Positions 26,126 through 35,616 are shown, counted from the stretch's first letter. The stretch: DNA of 64,000 bases from CS4-C045 sp963844115 (GCA_963844115.1 CAWJNN010000023.1:1-64000), one strand, 5' to 3'. Translations and numbers: made by a program. The notes: generated by a model not told the origin, from the sequence alone.

Positions 26126-27258
26126 TCAACTGCGGTTCTCGTTAATACAATGTACGAATAGATCGCTGCCGGTACGATCGGCGAGAATTTCGGAGAATTC
26201 GGCCGGAATCCCCGCAGCGGCGACTAGTGCCGTCAACTGATCCGGAGTCCGATATTGCAGGTACCAGTTCCCGATCCATTCCATGTACGCCCGCGTGGGA
26301 TGATAGGGAACGAAGTTACCGACCAGCATCAGCCCCTCGCGAGCGAGCGATTTCCAAAAGAGCTGGAGCATGTCGGTTGCCACGTTGTCATCGAGATAAT
26401 CCAACAAGCCGCTGCAGACCAGGAAGTTTGCCTCCCTGATCTGCTGAAGCACACCTGCATTCCGGGGCAATCGAAAAAGGTTCTCGCGCGGCGACGATTT
26501 GGCTGCGATCGACCACTTCATCCAATCGCTCGGTGGCATACGTCAGGCTTTCGTCGTCCAGATCCAACAACAAAATGTTGGCCCGTTTCCGATCATCGCG
26601 AGGTAGCAGCGACATGCCGCGCTGGATATCGATGGCAGGGCCGGCGCCAACACTGACAATTCGATAGGGGCCTCCTTCCTGACGACGAAAATGATCGGCC
26701 AGGCTATAGGCTACCTGTTCCGTTCGGTTGCGAACGGCATGCGGAGCGGCCTGATTCAAGAAGTAGCGATCGAAGATCGCTCCTAGCGGATCCTCGCAAC
26801 AGCGGTCTTCGACGATGTTGGTGATCATCTGGTAATCACCTGCGTACCCCAGCGGTTTGCTGCGCGCGGTGCTGCAGCCAACCGACTTGCAGCACATCGC
26901 CGGCCGCCTTCCAGAGAATATCCGAAGGAATCTCGTTGTCGCGTCCCCAGCGTCGGGTCCGCGCCAGCTGGGCCAGGCATCCAGACATCGCGGCGTCGAT
27001 TGCCGCGTAACCGAGCGCCTGGTTGGTCCACTGGTTGCTGCGCTGGGCCGCGAAATCGATCGACCGCAATAACTCCTCCGTCGCGGAAGCGACCAGGTCG
27101 TGGACCTCGGCATCCGAAGGACCCTCCTCGGAACTGGCCCTCCAAATCGGTGTAAAACTCACGGTCGAAGCGGCTCCTGTATCAATTTGCGCAACCGAAC
27201 CAATTGATACCAGCCATCGGTCTGCGAACAAAATGCCAAGGATCTGCGCTGCCGACAA
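26126..27258 (-). CDS. SAM-dependent methyltransferase resembling PhcB-type proteins, two frameshifts
   Basis: Joining three frames gives a ~350-residue protein. N-terminal helical region (E-L-L-R-S-I-D-F), then K-P-L-G-Y-A-G-D-Y-Q-M near 26,840, then the SAM-binding fold I-V-S-V-G-A-G-P-A-I-D and L-L-L-D-L-D-D-E-S-L, then N-F-L-V-C-S-G-L-L-D-Y-L and W-I-G-N-W-Y-L. The G-Y-A-G-D motif and layout recall the group annotated as 3-hydroxypalmitate methyl ester biosynthesis proteins, which make a quorum signal in Ralstonia; this is from memory and the product here is unknown. Frame changes occur near 26,862 (GCGCGC run) and near 26,500. The start is uncertain: a GTG near 27,163 (V-S-F-T-P-I-W) is as plausible as 27258. 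Confidence 0.65.
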
Positions 27259-27354
27259 TTCGGCTCCATTTTGTTTGCGCCGACAACCGACATTTTCTTT
27301 CGGATAACCTTGGCAATTGGGTCTCCATGAGGGAGCGTCCGGAGGACTACGGCA

Positions 27355-27909
27355 GTGTCATTAGTAGGTTTCATAAAATACGTCCAACTTGCGTACTTTG
27401 CCAAACCGGCAGCGGAGCGGTGCCTCTACCGCGCCGCCCGACGACATCGCGTCGCAAAAATCCTGGAAATCGGCGTCGGCGACGTCCGGCGAGCCGCTCG
27501 ACTTGTCCAGTTGGCTTCGCATATTGTGAGCGACGACGCCACGATCTGCTACACCGGTATCGATCTGTTCGAGGCAAGTCCGAACCAGGCGAAGCTGCCA
27601 CTGAAAACGGCCCACCAAAGGCTGGTCAGAACCGGCGCCAAGATCAAGCTGATCCCAGGTACGCCATTCGACGCCTTGGCCCAAACGGCTAACTCCCACC
27701 TTCAGACCGATATGGTCATTATCGCTGCGGACGTCGATCAACAATCGCTGGGTCGAGCGTGGTTTTATATTCCTCGCATGTTGCACGACAACACGGTCGT
27801 TTTTCATGAGCGAACCGATGCCAAGACGGGTGAGACGAGTTACCAACGCCTGTCCCCGGTCGATATCAAATCGCTGATCGAAACGGTCGAACAGCAGCGT
27901 GCCGCGTAG
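27355..27909 (+). CDS. Methyltransferase-fold protein of unknown role
   Basis: 184 residues from a GTG start with GGAGG ten bases upstream. I-L-E-I-G-V-G-D near residue 36 matches SAM motif I and Y-T-G-I-D-L-F near 65 matches motif II. The C-terminal half (D-M-V-I-I-A-A-D-V-D, then W-F-Y-I-P-R-M-L-H-D-N-T-V-V-F-H-E) keeps the Rossmann-like strand order. It is divergent from the larger methyltransferase gene to its left and may share a promoter region with it. Substrate unknown. Confidence 0.65.
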   Translation: MSLVGFIKYVQLAYFAKPAAERCLYRAARRHRVAKILEIGVGDVRRAARLVQLASHIVSDDATICYTGIDLFEASPNQAKLPLKTAHQRLVRTGAKIKLIPGTPFDALAQTANSHLQTDMVIIAADVDQQSLGRAWFYIPRMLHDNTVVFHERTDAKTGETSYQRLSPVDIKSLIETVEQQRAA

Positions 27910-28153
27910 GCGGCCCCCCTGGCGTTGATGATCCGTGTCTTGGATGGTCCATCGTTGGATGGTCCATTGCGTGGATGGCGTGCCCGCGATCCCGATCCGG
28001 GCGTCACCTATCGGCATCGCGAGTTTTTCAGGCCGTCTCACTCAATACCCACCGTGGCAGTATAATAATCGCGGTCAGCCGTCCCAGTTTCCGCTTCCCT
28101 TCGCGTGGGCGGTTTCCCGCGCACATCAACACATTCCTCTCTTTCGTGACTTC

Positions 28154-29584
28154 ATGACACAGCCAGCACACCATCCCCCGCGACCGCGAACCCTGTTCGA
28201 AAAAATATGGGATCAGCATGTCGTGCATGACGAGCCGGGGCGACAGACGTTACTGTACATCGACCTGCACCTGGTCCATGAGGTAACCAGTCCGCAGGCT
28301 TTTGAAGGACTTCGGCTGGCGAACCGCAAGGTTCGACGGCCCGACTTGACCGTTGCGACACCGGACCACAACGTGCCGACGACGGATCGTACACTGCCGA
28401 TTGTGGATCTCATCTCTCGTAAACAGGTTGATACGCTGCGCGAAAACTGTCGCGAATTCGGAATCAAGCTTTACGATTTGAATGATGCCGAGCAGGGAAT
28501 CGTTCACATAATCGGGCCGGAATTGGGCCTGACCCAACCGGGAATGACGATCGTCTGTGGCGACAGCCACACGTCGACGCACGGGGCGTTCGGAGCCTTG
28601 GCCTTTGGGATCGGGACCAGCGAGGTCGAGCATGTTCTGGCGACGCAGACGCTTCTGCAATACAAACCCCAGACGTGCGAATTGCGCGTTGACGGTGATC
28701 TGCCACCGGGAGTCACGGCCAAGGACGTTGTGCTGTACCTGATCGGACAGCTGACCGTCAGCGGCGGGACAGGATATTGTGTTGAATATTCGGGCAGCAC
28801 CATTCGCGGGCTTTCCATGGAGCAGCGGATGACCGTTTGTAATATGAGTATCGAAGCGGGCGCGCGCGCGGGCTTGATTGCGCCGGACGAGACCACCTAT
28901 GAATATCTGCGCGGCAGACCTTTTGCTCCGAAACAATTGGACGACGCCGTCGCGGGATGGCGGGAACTGCCGTCCGATCCCGAAGCGAAATACGACCGGG
29001 TCGAAACCTATTCGGCTGCGAATATCGAGCCGCAAGTTACCTGGGGTACCAATCCAGGCCAGGTCATTTCGGTAACCGGTAAAGTGCCCGACCCGGCGGA
29101 CGAGGACAGCGAGATCGGCCGAAAAACGGTGGCCAGCGCGCTAGATTACATGGCGTTGACGCCGGGTACACCGATCGCCGACGTCGCCATTGATCGCGTT
29201 TTTATTGGTTCGTGCACGAATAGTCGGATCGAAGACCTGCGCGAGGCGGCGGCGGTTATTCGTGGCTATCGAGTTGCGGACAGTGTCGGAGCGATGATTG
29301 TGCCGGGTAGTGGCCAGGTAAAATGCCAGGCCGAGGAAGAAGGTTTAGACCTCATTTTTACGAATGCGGGTTTCGAATGGCGCGAAGCGGGTTGCAGCAT
29401 GTGTCTGGCAATGAATCCCGACAAGCTGGAACCGGGGCAACGGTGTGCGTCGACCAGCAACCGCAACTTTGAAGGACGTCAGGGAAAGGGTGGCCGCACG
29501 CATCTCGTTTCGCCAGCCATGGCGGCTGCCGCGGCCATTCGTGGTCATTTCGTGGATGTGCGGCAGTGGAAATACCAATCATGA
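28154..29584 (+). CDS. leuC: 3-isopropylmalate dehydratase large subunit LeuC
   Basis: Aconitase-family [4Fe-4S] subunit that, with LeuD, converts 2- to 3-isopropylmalate in leucine synthesis. Visible: T-L-F-E-K-I-W-D-Q-H-V-V near residue 13, the substrate loop V-C-G-D-S-H-T-S-T-H-G-A-F-G near 135, cluster cysteines in I-G-S-C-T-N-S-R (near 355) and C-S-M-C-L-A (near 415), and the C-terminal S-P-A-M-A-A-A-A-A-I. The start chosen (M-T-Q-P-A-H-H) follows the family; an in-frame ATG 219 bases upstream would add non-homologous sequence. leuD follows after 25 bp. leuA and leuB are not in this window. Confidence 0.95.
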   Translation: MTQPAHHPPRPRTLFEKIWDQHVVHDEPGRQTLLYIDLHLVHEVTSPQAFEGLRLANRKVRRPDLTVATPDHNVPTTDRTLPIVDLISRKQVDTLRENCREFGIKLYDLNDAEQGIVHIIGPELGLTQPGMTIVCGDSHTSTHGAFGALAFGIGTSEVEHVLATQTLLQYKPQTCELRVDGDLPPGVTAKDVVLYLIGQLTVSGGTGYCVEYSGSTIRGLSMEQRMTVCNMSIEAGARAGLIAPDETTYEYLRGRPFAPKQLDDAVAGWRELPSDPEAKYDRVETYSAANIEPQVTWGTNPGQVISVTGKVPDPADEDSEIGRKTVASALDYMALTPGTPIADVAIDRVFIGSCTNSRIEDLREAAAVIRGYRVADSVGAMIVPGSGQVKCQAEEEGLDLIFTNAGFEWREAGCSMCLAMNPDKLEPGQRCASTSNRNFEGRQGKGGRTHLVSPAMAAAAAIRGHFVDVRQWKYQS

Positions 29585-29609
29585 AAGATAAGGCCGTGAG
29601 GAAGCTGCG

Positions 29610-30206
29610 ATGAAATCGTTTACGACACACAGTGGGACGACCGTGGCGCTGGACAGGGCCAACGTCGACACCGATCAGATCATCCCCAAGCAATTTCTCA
29701 AACGAATCGAGCGGACGGGATTCGGCGAGTTCTTGTTTTTTGACTGGCGTTTTCTGGAGGACGGGTCTCCGAATCCCGAATTCGAGTTGAATCAGCCGCA
29801 CGCCGAAGGGGCCAGTATCCTGTTGGCTCGTCACAATTTTGGCAGTGGGTCAAGCCGCGAGCACGCTCCTTGGGCTCTGGATGACTATGGATTTCGTGTA
29901 GTTATTGCGCCCAGTTTTGCAGACATTTTCTACAACAACTGTTTCAAGAATGGCATGTTGCCGATAACGTTCGACGAGGAACACGTTGACGAGCTATTCC
30001 GACGAGCAAAAAAATACGCTCCGTATTCGCTGCATGTTTGTCTCGAGTCGCGGACGGTCAAGGATGATCACGGCCTGCAGCTGACATTCGATGTTGACGA
30101 CTTCCGGCGACATTGTCTGCTGAACGGGCTGGACGATATCGATCTGACGATGGAAGTCGAACATAAGATTTCGGCATTTGAAGCCAGTTACTCGCGGCCG
30201 ACGTAG
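29610..30206 (+). CDS. leuD: 3-isopropylmalate dehydratase small subunit LeuD
   Basis: 198-residue swivel domain that completes the isopropylmalate isomerase with LeuC. Hallmarks: N-V-D-T-D-Q-I-I-P-K-Q-F-L near residue 19, L-L-A-R-H-N-F-G-S-G-S-S-R-E-H-A-P-W-A-L near 72, and S-F-A-D-I-F-Y-N-N-C-F-K-N-G near 103. The GAGGAAG upstream of the ATG is a good ribosome site. The next gene (secreted propeller) begins only 15 bp later, so it is probably read on the same transcript although functionally unrelated. Confidence 0.95.
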   Translation: MKSFTTHSGTTVALDRANVDTDQIIPKQFLKRIERTGFGEFLFFDWRFLEDGSPNPEFELNQPHAEGASILLARHNFGSGSSREHAPWALDDYGFRVVIAPSFADIFYNNCFKNGMLPITFDEEHVDELFRRAKKYAPYSLHVCLESRTVKDDHGLQLTFDVDDFRRHCLLNGLDDIDLTMEVEHKISAFEASYSRPT

Positions 30207-30221
30207 GCACTTCCTCCCTCT

Positions 30222-31328
30222 ATGGTCAAGAAGTCGATGTATCAAAACGCGGGCCCAATGCGGGCATGTCTTTGGAGCGGGTTGGCGCTGTCGTTCATCT
30301 TGTCGAGCGCGCCGGCGAGTGCACGGGTCCAAGCGGAAGAGGCGACGGGGGCAGATTCGGAACAAGTTATTCCGAACGTGACGACCGTGATCAAGGGGTT
30401 GCACCACCCCTGCGGCATCGCGGTTCAACAAGGCACGGGTGAAGTGTACGTTTCCGAAGGCGGCCGTGGCCGCATCGTCCGCGTCGCGGGCGGGAAAGTG
30501 GAACCGATCGTTACCGGTTTCCCCGTGCGGCGTTACTACGTCGGAAGCACCGATATGCAGTGTGAGCTCGGTCCGTTGGGGCTCGTCTTTCTCGGCCAGG
30601 ATACCCTGGTTGTGGGAGGTGGAGGGCTGGCCGACGGCGCCGATTTGTTGCGGGTCTATACCCTGCCGCCACGAGGCGAATCGATTTCGGCGGAGAAAAT
30701 GACTCAATCGTTGGGACCAATTGCCGCCGGAAGTCTGTCCAGCGGCGGCGAAGGTGATTTCTACGGGGTCGTTGCGACGAAGGGTGCGGTTTACGTTACG
30801 TGCAATGGCGACGACGAAAAGGGCTGGATCGCGAGAACCGCTCGATCGGACAATCAGCTGAATGATCTGGTGCCGTTTAGCCCGACAAAAGTCCAATCGG
30901 GCGTCGGTGCGCCGATGGGAATTGCGGTCAGCAAGCAGGGGTATCTAGTGGTCGCTCAAATGGGCGCGTTGGATACGTCGATCGATAGCGCATTAGGTTT
31001 TTATGATGCAGTCAACGGCGACCTGCTGGCGATGTTTTCGACCGGACTGCACGACGTCGTTGCCGTCGCCTATGGACCGAAGTCCGGCCGTCTTTATGCG
31101 CTCGACCTCGCCTGGGGCGGAGGACAGTCTGGGGGTCTTTATCGGATCGACGCGACGCTAAAGGATAATCGGCCTGCGGTTTCCGCCGTGAAGCTCATCG
31201 AGTTCGACAAGCCGACAGCCATGTCGTTCGCCGCCGACCGGAGCCTGTACGTGACGACGATGGGTACGCCACAGGACGGGCAGGACGAACCGACCGGCAA
31301 ATTGCTACGAATTGCCGCCGGCTTGTAA
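30222..31328 (+). CDS. Exported beta-propeller protein (NHL/SMP-30-like)
   Basis: 368 residues with a signal peptide (basic start, then W-S-G-L-A-L-S-F-I-L-S-S-A-P-A-S-A). The mature part has repeated blades such as L-H-H-P-C-G-I-A-V-Q near residue 60, L-G-P-L-G-L-V-F near 115, G-A-P-M-G-I-A-V near 220, and P-T-A-M-S-F-A near 330, typical of NHL-repeat or gluconolactonase-like propellers. No catalytic set is evident. It follows leuD closely and precedes a TPR gene; periplasmic protein-binding or glycan-related roles are possible. Confidence 0.75.
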   Translation: MVKKSMYQNAGPMRACLWSGLALSFILSSAPASARVQAEEATGADSEQVIPNVTTVIKGLHHPCGIAVQQGTGEVYVSEGGRGRIVRVAGGKVEPIVTGFPVRRYYVGSTDMQCELGPLGLVFLGQDTLVVGGGGLADGADLLRVYTLPPRGESISAEKMTQSLGPIAAGSLSSGGEGDFYGVVATKGAVYVTCNGDDEKGWIARTARSDNQLNDLVPFSPTKVQSGVGAPMGIAVSKQGYLVVAQMGALDTSIDSALGFYDAVNGDLLAMFSTGLHDVVAVAYGPKSGRLYALDLAWGGGQSGGLYRIDATLKDNRPAVSAVKLIEFDKPTAMSFAADRSLYVTTMGTPQDGQDEPTGKLLRIAAGL

Positions 31329-31356
31329 TCGCTATTCATAAGGAAATTTTCAAACC

Positions 31357-31686
31357 ATGCCGGAAACGTCGCGACGCGAAAAGATCGAGGCCATGCTGGC
31401 CGATGACCCGAACGATTCCTTCTTGCGCTACAGCCTGGCGATGGAATTAGAGAAGGAAGATCGCCACGAGGACAGCTTAAAGTATTTTCAAGGCTTGATG
31501 CAGGAAGATCCTCCCTACGTTCCGTCCTTCTTGATGGCCGGACAGCAACTGGCAAGACTGGAACGAATAGACGAGGCACGAGAAGTCTTGCGGTCGGGCA
31601 TCGAAGTGGCGCGCGTCCAGGGCGATTCGCACGCGGCAGGTGAAATGGGCGAACTGTTGGCCGATTTAGGTAACCTGCCTGAATGA
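31357..31686 (+). CDS. Small TPR-like protein
   Basis: 109-residue soluble protein with AAGGA upstream of its ATG. It contains about two to three tetratricopeptide-like helix pairs: L-R-Y-S-L-A-M-E-L-E near residue 22, Y-F-Q-G-L-M-Q-E-D-P-P-Y-V-P-S near 44, and A-R-E-V-L-R-S-G-I near 74. Likely a protein-binding adaptor. It follows the propeller gene by 28 bp and converges with the PSP1 gene. Confidence 0.75.
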   Translation: MPETSRREKIEAMLADDPNDSFLRYSLAMELEKEDRHEDSLKYFQGLMQEDPPYVPSFLMAGQQLARLERIDEAREVLRSGIEVARVQGDSHAAGEMGELLADLGNLPE

Positions 31687-31711
31687 AGGGCAGCCAGTCC
31701 ATGGGCGACGG

Positions 31712-32260
31712 TTAACGCGCGACGCCGCATGCGCTTGATACGGCGCAGCTCGTGCAGTTGTCGCATCCGCCGGTGGCATCGCCGGTTCCGCAATCCGGCC
31801 CGCAACCGTTGGTCAGGGCGTCGGTGAATTGTCGGAACTTGACCTTCGTCTGGTACAGCTCGGCCAGTTGGCTTGTTAGCGTCTCGATCTCTGGCGTAAC
31901 GTTACCCAAGAAATAGAAAAACAACGACCGGCCGTCAAACAGCAGCTCAACGTCAATCAGCGTCGCCACGGTGCCCACCTGCTGCAGCTTTTGCCGACAG
32001 GCCTCGAACGCTCGATCTTTGTTGCGGTCCAGACGTTCCGCCAGGAGTTCGTCTTCGACGGACATCGCACGGAGGATCTCGCCGTCTGGTGAATCGGCAT
32101 TCGATGTATTGCCATGTGGTTGCAGCACGTGGCCGATTTCCAGGCCGCGTTGGGTTCGCAGAACGACCCGCCTGCCTCGTTCGTATTTCGTAGCGTCGAT
32201 CGATCGAAATCGACCTACCTGGCCCATGACGCCGACGCGAACGAGGTGATGATTCGGCAT
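31712..32260 (-). CDS. PSP1-domain protein with Cys-rich tail
   Basis: About 182 residues from M-P-N-H-H-L-V; the longer in-frame start at 32407 gives sequence outside the family. The core carries the PSP1 C-terminal domain pattern (R-G-L-E-I-G-H-V, then E-D-E-L-L-A-E-R-L, then L-F-D-G-R-S-L-F-F-Y-F-L-G) known from Bacillus YaaT/RicT. In B. subtilis that protein is part of the RicAFT complex affecting RNase Y. The C-terminal ~30 residues contain seven cysteines (C-G-x-D-C-G, then G-G-C-D-N-C-T-S-C), as in RicT, where Fe-S binding has been reported. Confidence 0.78.
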   Translation of the reverse strand: MPNHHLVRVGVMGQVGRFRSIDATKYERGRRVVLRTQRGLEIGHVLQPHGNTSNADSPDGEILRAMSVEDELLAERLDRNKDRAFEACRQKLQQVGTVATLIDVELLFDGRSLFFYFLGNVTPEIETLTSQLAELYQTKVKFRQFTDALTNGCGPDCGTGDATGGCDNCTSCAVSSACGVAR

Positions 32261-32423
32261 AGAATGCGTCCCTACTTGATAATTTGGCTTGACAGCTTGA
32301 TAGTATTCTTGCACGTTACACCCGGCTTGCCAAGTTTCGTCCCTGTGTTTGCGTCCGGCACTACCTGGATACCGCCACTTTGACGATGGGTTCATCCTGC
32401 AAGTCATTGCTGTGTGTTCGTTT

Positions 32424-32450
32424 AACGCCCAGCCGATCGCGCTGGGCGTT
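32424..32450 (+). promoter_or_regulatory. Hairpin in the bioB leader
   Basis: Ten-base perfect arms (32424-32433 and 32441-32450) around a 7-base loop, ending 26 bp before the bioB start codon. No T-run follows, so it is more likely an mRNA stabiliser or operator than a terminator. Its palindromic core agc-N7-gct could also bind a protein dimer. Confidence 0.45.
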
Positions 32451-32476
32451 CAACGATTCCAACAAACGAGGAATGC

Positions 32477-33514
32477 ATGAAGAGTTTGGATCGCGAGAAC
32501 GTTGCCGGCCGCTGGGACGATCTGGCAGATCGCGTACTTGACGGCCATCGACTCACGGATGACGAGGCGCTCGACGTACTCGAGTGCCCGGACGACGAGC
32601 TGTTGGCCCTGATGGCCGCTGCCTACCGCGTTCGCAAACGCTATTTCGGCAACGGCGTGCAGCTTTATTTCCTGATGAACGCCAAAAGCGGCCTGTGCCC
32701 TGAAGACTGCAGCTATTGTTCGCAATCCAAAGTGTCGGACGCTGAAATTCCCAAATACAACTTATTGGACGAAGAAAAACTGCTGGACGGAGCCCGCGAA
32801 GCCCATCGACGCGGCAGCTGTACCTACTGCATCGTTATTTCCGCTCGCGGACCAAGTGATCGGGAAATGCAAGCGGTCGCCTCAATCGTTCCGAAGATCA
32901 AGAAGCAATACGATCTGAAGATATGCGCGTGCCTTGGTCTGCTGACCGACGAACAGGCACAGCAGTTGAAGGATTGCGGGGTCGATCGGGTCAATCACAA
33001 CTTGAATACCAGCCGCGAGTTCTACGACAAGATCTGTTCGACTCACACCTACGACGACCGCGTCGATACGCTGCATGCGGTCCGCAAGGCAGGAATGGAG
33101 GTATGCAGCGGCGGAATTATTGGCATGGGCGAACAACCGATCGACGTCGTCCGGATGGCACAGCAGTTACGTGAGTTGGAAGCGGATTCGATACCGGTCA
33201 ACTTTTTGAATCCGATCGACGGAACGCCATTGCAAGGGACGTGGCAGCTGAATCCACGTTATTGTTTGAAAGTGCTCGCCATGTATCGGCTGGTCAACCC
33301 GAACCGCGAGATCCGTATTGCCGGCGGCCGCGAGCTACACCTAGGTAGCCTCCAGCCATTGGGCCTGTATGCCGCGAACTCGATCTTTGTCGGCGATTAC
33401 CTGACGACCAAAGGCCAAATGCCGGACGAAGATTACCGGATGATCGAACAGATGGGCTTCCACATCGTCGAGACGGCTGTACCTACGGCCGAGTCGCTGA
33501 CGGCCGGCACCTAG
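32477..33514 (+). CDS. bioB: Biotin synthase BioB
   Basis: Radical SAM enzyme that inserts sulfur into dethiobiotin. The 345 residues carry the cluster motif C-P-E-D-C-S-Y-C (Cys ~74, 78 and 81), the auxiliary-cluster residues in the C-x-C and N-H-N-L-N-T-S regions, and G-G-I-I-G-M-G-E near 213, as in the family. GAGGA six bases upstream supports the ATG. It is monocistronic here; bioF (8.2 kb) and bioD (53 kb) are elsewhere in the window. The Suf proteins at the left end would supply its clusters. Confidence 0.96.
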   Translation: MKSLDRENVAGRWDDLADRVLDGHRLTDDEALDVLECPDDELLALMAAAYRVRKRYFGNGVQLYFLMNAKSGLCPEDCSYCSQSKVSDAEIPKYNLLDEEKLLDGAREAHRRGSCTYCIVISARGPSDREMQAVASIVPKIKKQYDLKICACLGLLTDEQAQQLKDCGVDRVNHNLNTSREFYDKICSTHTYDDRVDTLHAVRKAGMEVCSGGIIGMGEQPIDVVRMAQQLRELEADSIPVNFLNPIDGTPLQGTWQLNPRYCLKVLAMYRLVNPNREIRIAGGRELHLGSLQPLGLYAANSIFVGDYLTTKGQMPDEDYRMIEQMGFHIVETAVPTAESLTAGT

Positions 33515-33927
33515 TGCTTTGTCAGCCATCGATTGATGGCTCCAATGTAAGATGGGCACTCTTGCCCGTCGTTGTTCTGGACGGGCAGTCCCGGCGCACC
33601 GGGACTACTCATCAAAGCACGCCTGACTGAGCACTAGCAGCTAGCCCAACTTCGTGTGGCGCAGTGTAGAGGAATTGTCCCAATTGCTCCCAAACAATTG
33701 GGACAATTGTTCCACAATCAGAGGCCCTCAGTCGGAGATTGACCGCGTAGGGGTACCTTGCCGCCAGAAGAGCATCGTTCGTTTACGAATCGTCATTGAC
33801 GATACCGGACTCAAGAAGCGAGTCACGGCAAGTCATCGGATCCGGCCAGTTTTGCGGTACTCGGTGGGCAGCCGACCGTCACGAGCAACGATCCGTCACG
33901 AGCAACGATCCGCAAGAACGCCGGCGC
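33515..33927. other. Intergenic region with repeat-like element and duplicated motif
   Basis: About 410 bp between converging bioB and an SRPBCC gene. The first ~115 bases begin gtgctttg and end caaagcac (imperfect terminal inverse pair) and enclose two internal hairpins (gggcactcttgcccgtc/gacgggca and cccggcgcaccggg), the build of a REP/MITE-like unit. A strong hairpin follows at 33,673. Near 33,880 a 17-base motif, gtcacgagcaacgatcc, is repeated in tandem. No gene. Confidence 0.6.
33673..33708. terminator. Hairpin between converging genes
   Basis: Perfect 14-base arms (33673-33686 and 33695-33708), each built of aattg/caatt units, enclose an 8-base loop. The position between the ends of bioB and the SRPBCC gene suits a bidirectional terminator, although no long T-run follows. 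Confidence 0.55.
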
Positions 33928-34356
33928 TTAAGCAAATCGCTTTTGTAACGCGTGCAATAGCGCTTCGTAGATCGGGTTGCAGAATTCGCCGACGGCTGGA
34001 TCGTCTTTCGCGTCGTACGTCGATTCCCACTCGATGAATGTCGTATCGTTCCCCGTGACCGGCGCAACACGAACCCGCCCGAGATAGTTCTTCACGCTAT
34101 GCTTCGAGATAGGTTCCGGTCCGTCGTCGATGCTGTACGAAAACGAGCGCTCTCGACCATCGAAGGACACAAGCGTTTCGTAGAACGCGTCGTTTAACAG
34201 TCGCCGGGCGCCGATCTGGTTTCCGGCCAGCGGCCCCACTTTTTCGACGCTGGTGATGACACCCTGCGCCCAGGAAAAGTCGTGAAAATCGCTGATCGCC
34301 TGCCACACCTGATCACAGGGCGCGTTAATGATCGCCGAGTTGTAGCATCTACCCAT
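33928..34356 (-). CDS. SRPBCC-fold protein (polyketide cyclase/START-like)
   Basis: 142 residues. Pattern A-I-I-N-A-P-C-D-Q-V-W-Q-A-I-S-D-F near residue 8, G-A-R-R-L-L-N-D-A-F-Y-E-T-L near 50, Y-S-I-D-D-G-P near 73, F-I-E-W-E-S-T-Y near 107, and a C-terminal helix, fits the SRPBCC family often annotated as polyketide cyclase/dehydrase. It likely binds a small hydrophobic ligand. It is monocistronic and divergent from the alpha/beta-hydrolase gene. Confidence 0.8.
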   Translation of the reverse strand: MGRCYNSAIINAPCDQVWQAISDFHDFSWAQGVITSVEKVGPLAGNQIGARRLLNDAFYETLVSFDGRERSFSYSIDDGPEPISKHSVKNYLGRVRVAPVTGNDTTFIEWESTYDAKDDPAVGEFCNPIYEALLHALQKRFA

Positions 34357-34535
34357 CGAGTCCTCCGATTGTCACGTAAGCAGGTCATCCATAGCCTAAT
34401 TAACCACCCATGATCGTGGCCGTCGCGGTGTTTTTCAAGCGGCAAAGCGTGATTTGACCCCCATATTGTGACCTATATTTGAGTACCGAATTCTGCCCTG
34501 TATCCGCCACCAGCCATTTTCTCCGCAATACCGCG

Positions 34536-35616
34536 ATGTATCTCAGATTTGTAATTCTTCGACGGCCCCGCTCGCGGCGATTCCTGATTGCCTGTTTGGC
34601 CGTCGTCGTAATGCTGGTCGTTCCGTCGCTGTGCTTTGCGATGGATTCCGGTTCCGACGGCGACGTGCCCGTGTCGCAAGACGCGCACCAAGCCAACAGT
34701 TTGTGGCTGGTGTCGACGCGGCATCTGCCCTGTTTCCCGCATGGGTCGCAGCCGGTGGCATTCCGATACCGGCGATTTGATTTCGTGAGCAATTGTTGGG
34801 TCGAATCGAATCCGAGTGCTTTCGCCGCGGAAGACAACGAACGCGTTCCGACCAGTGTATTGGTGCCGGGAAGTCCAGCGACGGCGCAGCAAACGCGGCA
34901 GATTGGACTCAAAGCCTACAAAAGATTTCTACCCTACCTCTCCGACGGCAATTCGATTCGGCTGGTGATCTGGACGTGGCCTAGCGACAAGGTTCACAAA
35001 CGAGTGCTAAAACACTTTCGCACGCAAGCCACCGTGAGCGAGGCGCAGGGATTCTACCTGGCGGCCTTTGTAGACCAGATGCGTCCCGACCTACGCGTCA
35101 GCCTGGTTGGTTACAGTTTCGGTGCTCGAATTGTCAGCGGCGGATTGCATTTGCTGGGTGGCGGTACGCTGCCGACGGCGCCTTCCTACACCCGCATCCA
35201 TCCGGAACGCGCTCCGATACGAGCCGTATTGCTAGCGGGTGCGATCGACGACCACTGGCTGTTGCCAGGTCGCAGGTACGGTCAGGCCCTGACACAGGTT
35301 GAACGAATCCTGGTCACGGTCAACGGCTGCGACCCCGCCCTGCAACGTTACCGATTAGTGTATGGCCTGCACTGCTCCAACCAGGCAATCGGTTACGTCG
35401 GTCTTTCGTCGCCGTCGAGGCTGGCTGACGCTCGGTGATCGATACATCGAGCTGGATATCACCAACTGGGTTGGCAAGACGCACGATCCGGAACAGCATC
35501 TTGCTTCCGAGAAGCTTGTCGGTAGTGTCGTTCCGCTGCTCTACTTTGATGACGTCGTCCTTGACGAAGTCGTCTTTGATGATGACGTCTTTGATGAAGT
35601 CGTCGCTGCGGACTGA
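34536..35616 (+). CDS. Exported alpha/beta-hydrolase-like protein with acidic tail, frameshifted
   Basis: The start at 34536 gives a proper signal peptide (R-R-F-L-I-A-C-L-A-V-V-V-M-L-V-V-P). The core has V-S-L-V-G-Y-S-F-G-A-R near residue 185, a G-x-S-x-G nucleophile elbow, after W-T-W-P-S-D, as in serine hydrolases of this fold. The frame ends at 35438, but the adjacent frame continues Y-I-E-L-D-I-T-N-W-V-G-K-T-H and closes with a short acidic repeat tail of D-D-V/V-D-E-V units, stop at 35616. One indel near 35,425 explains it. Substrate unknown. Confidence 0.7.
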
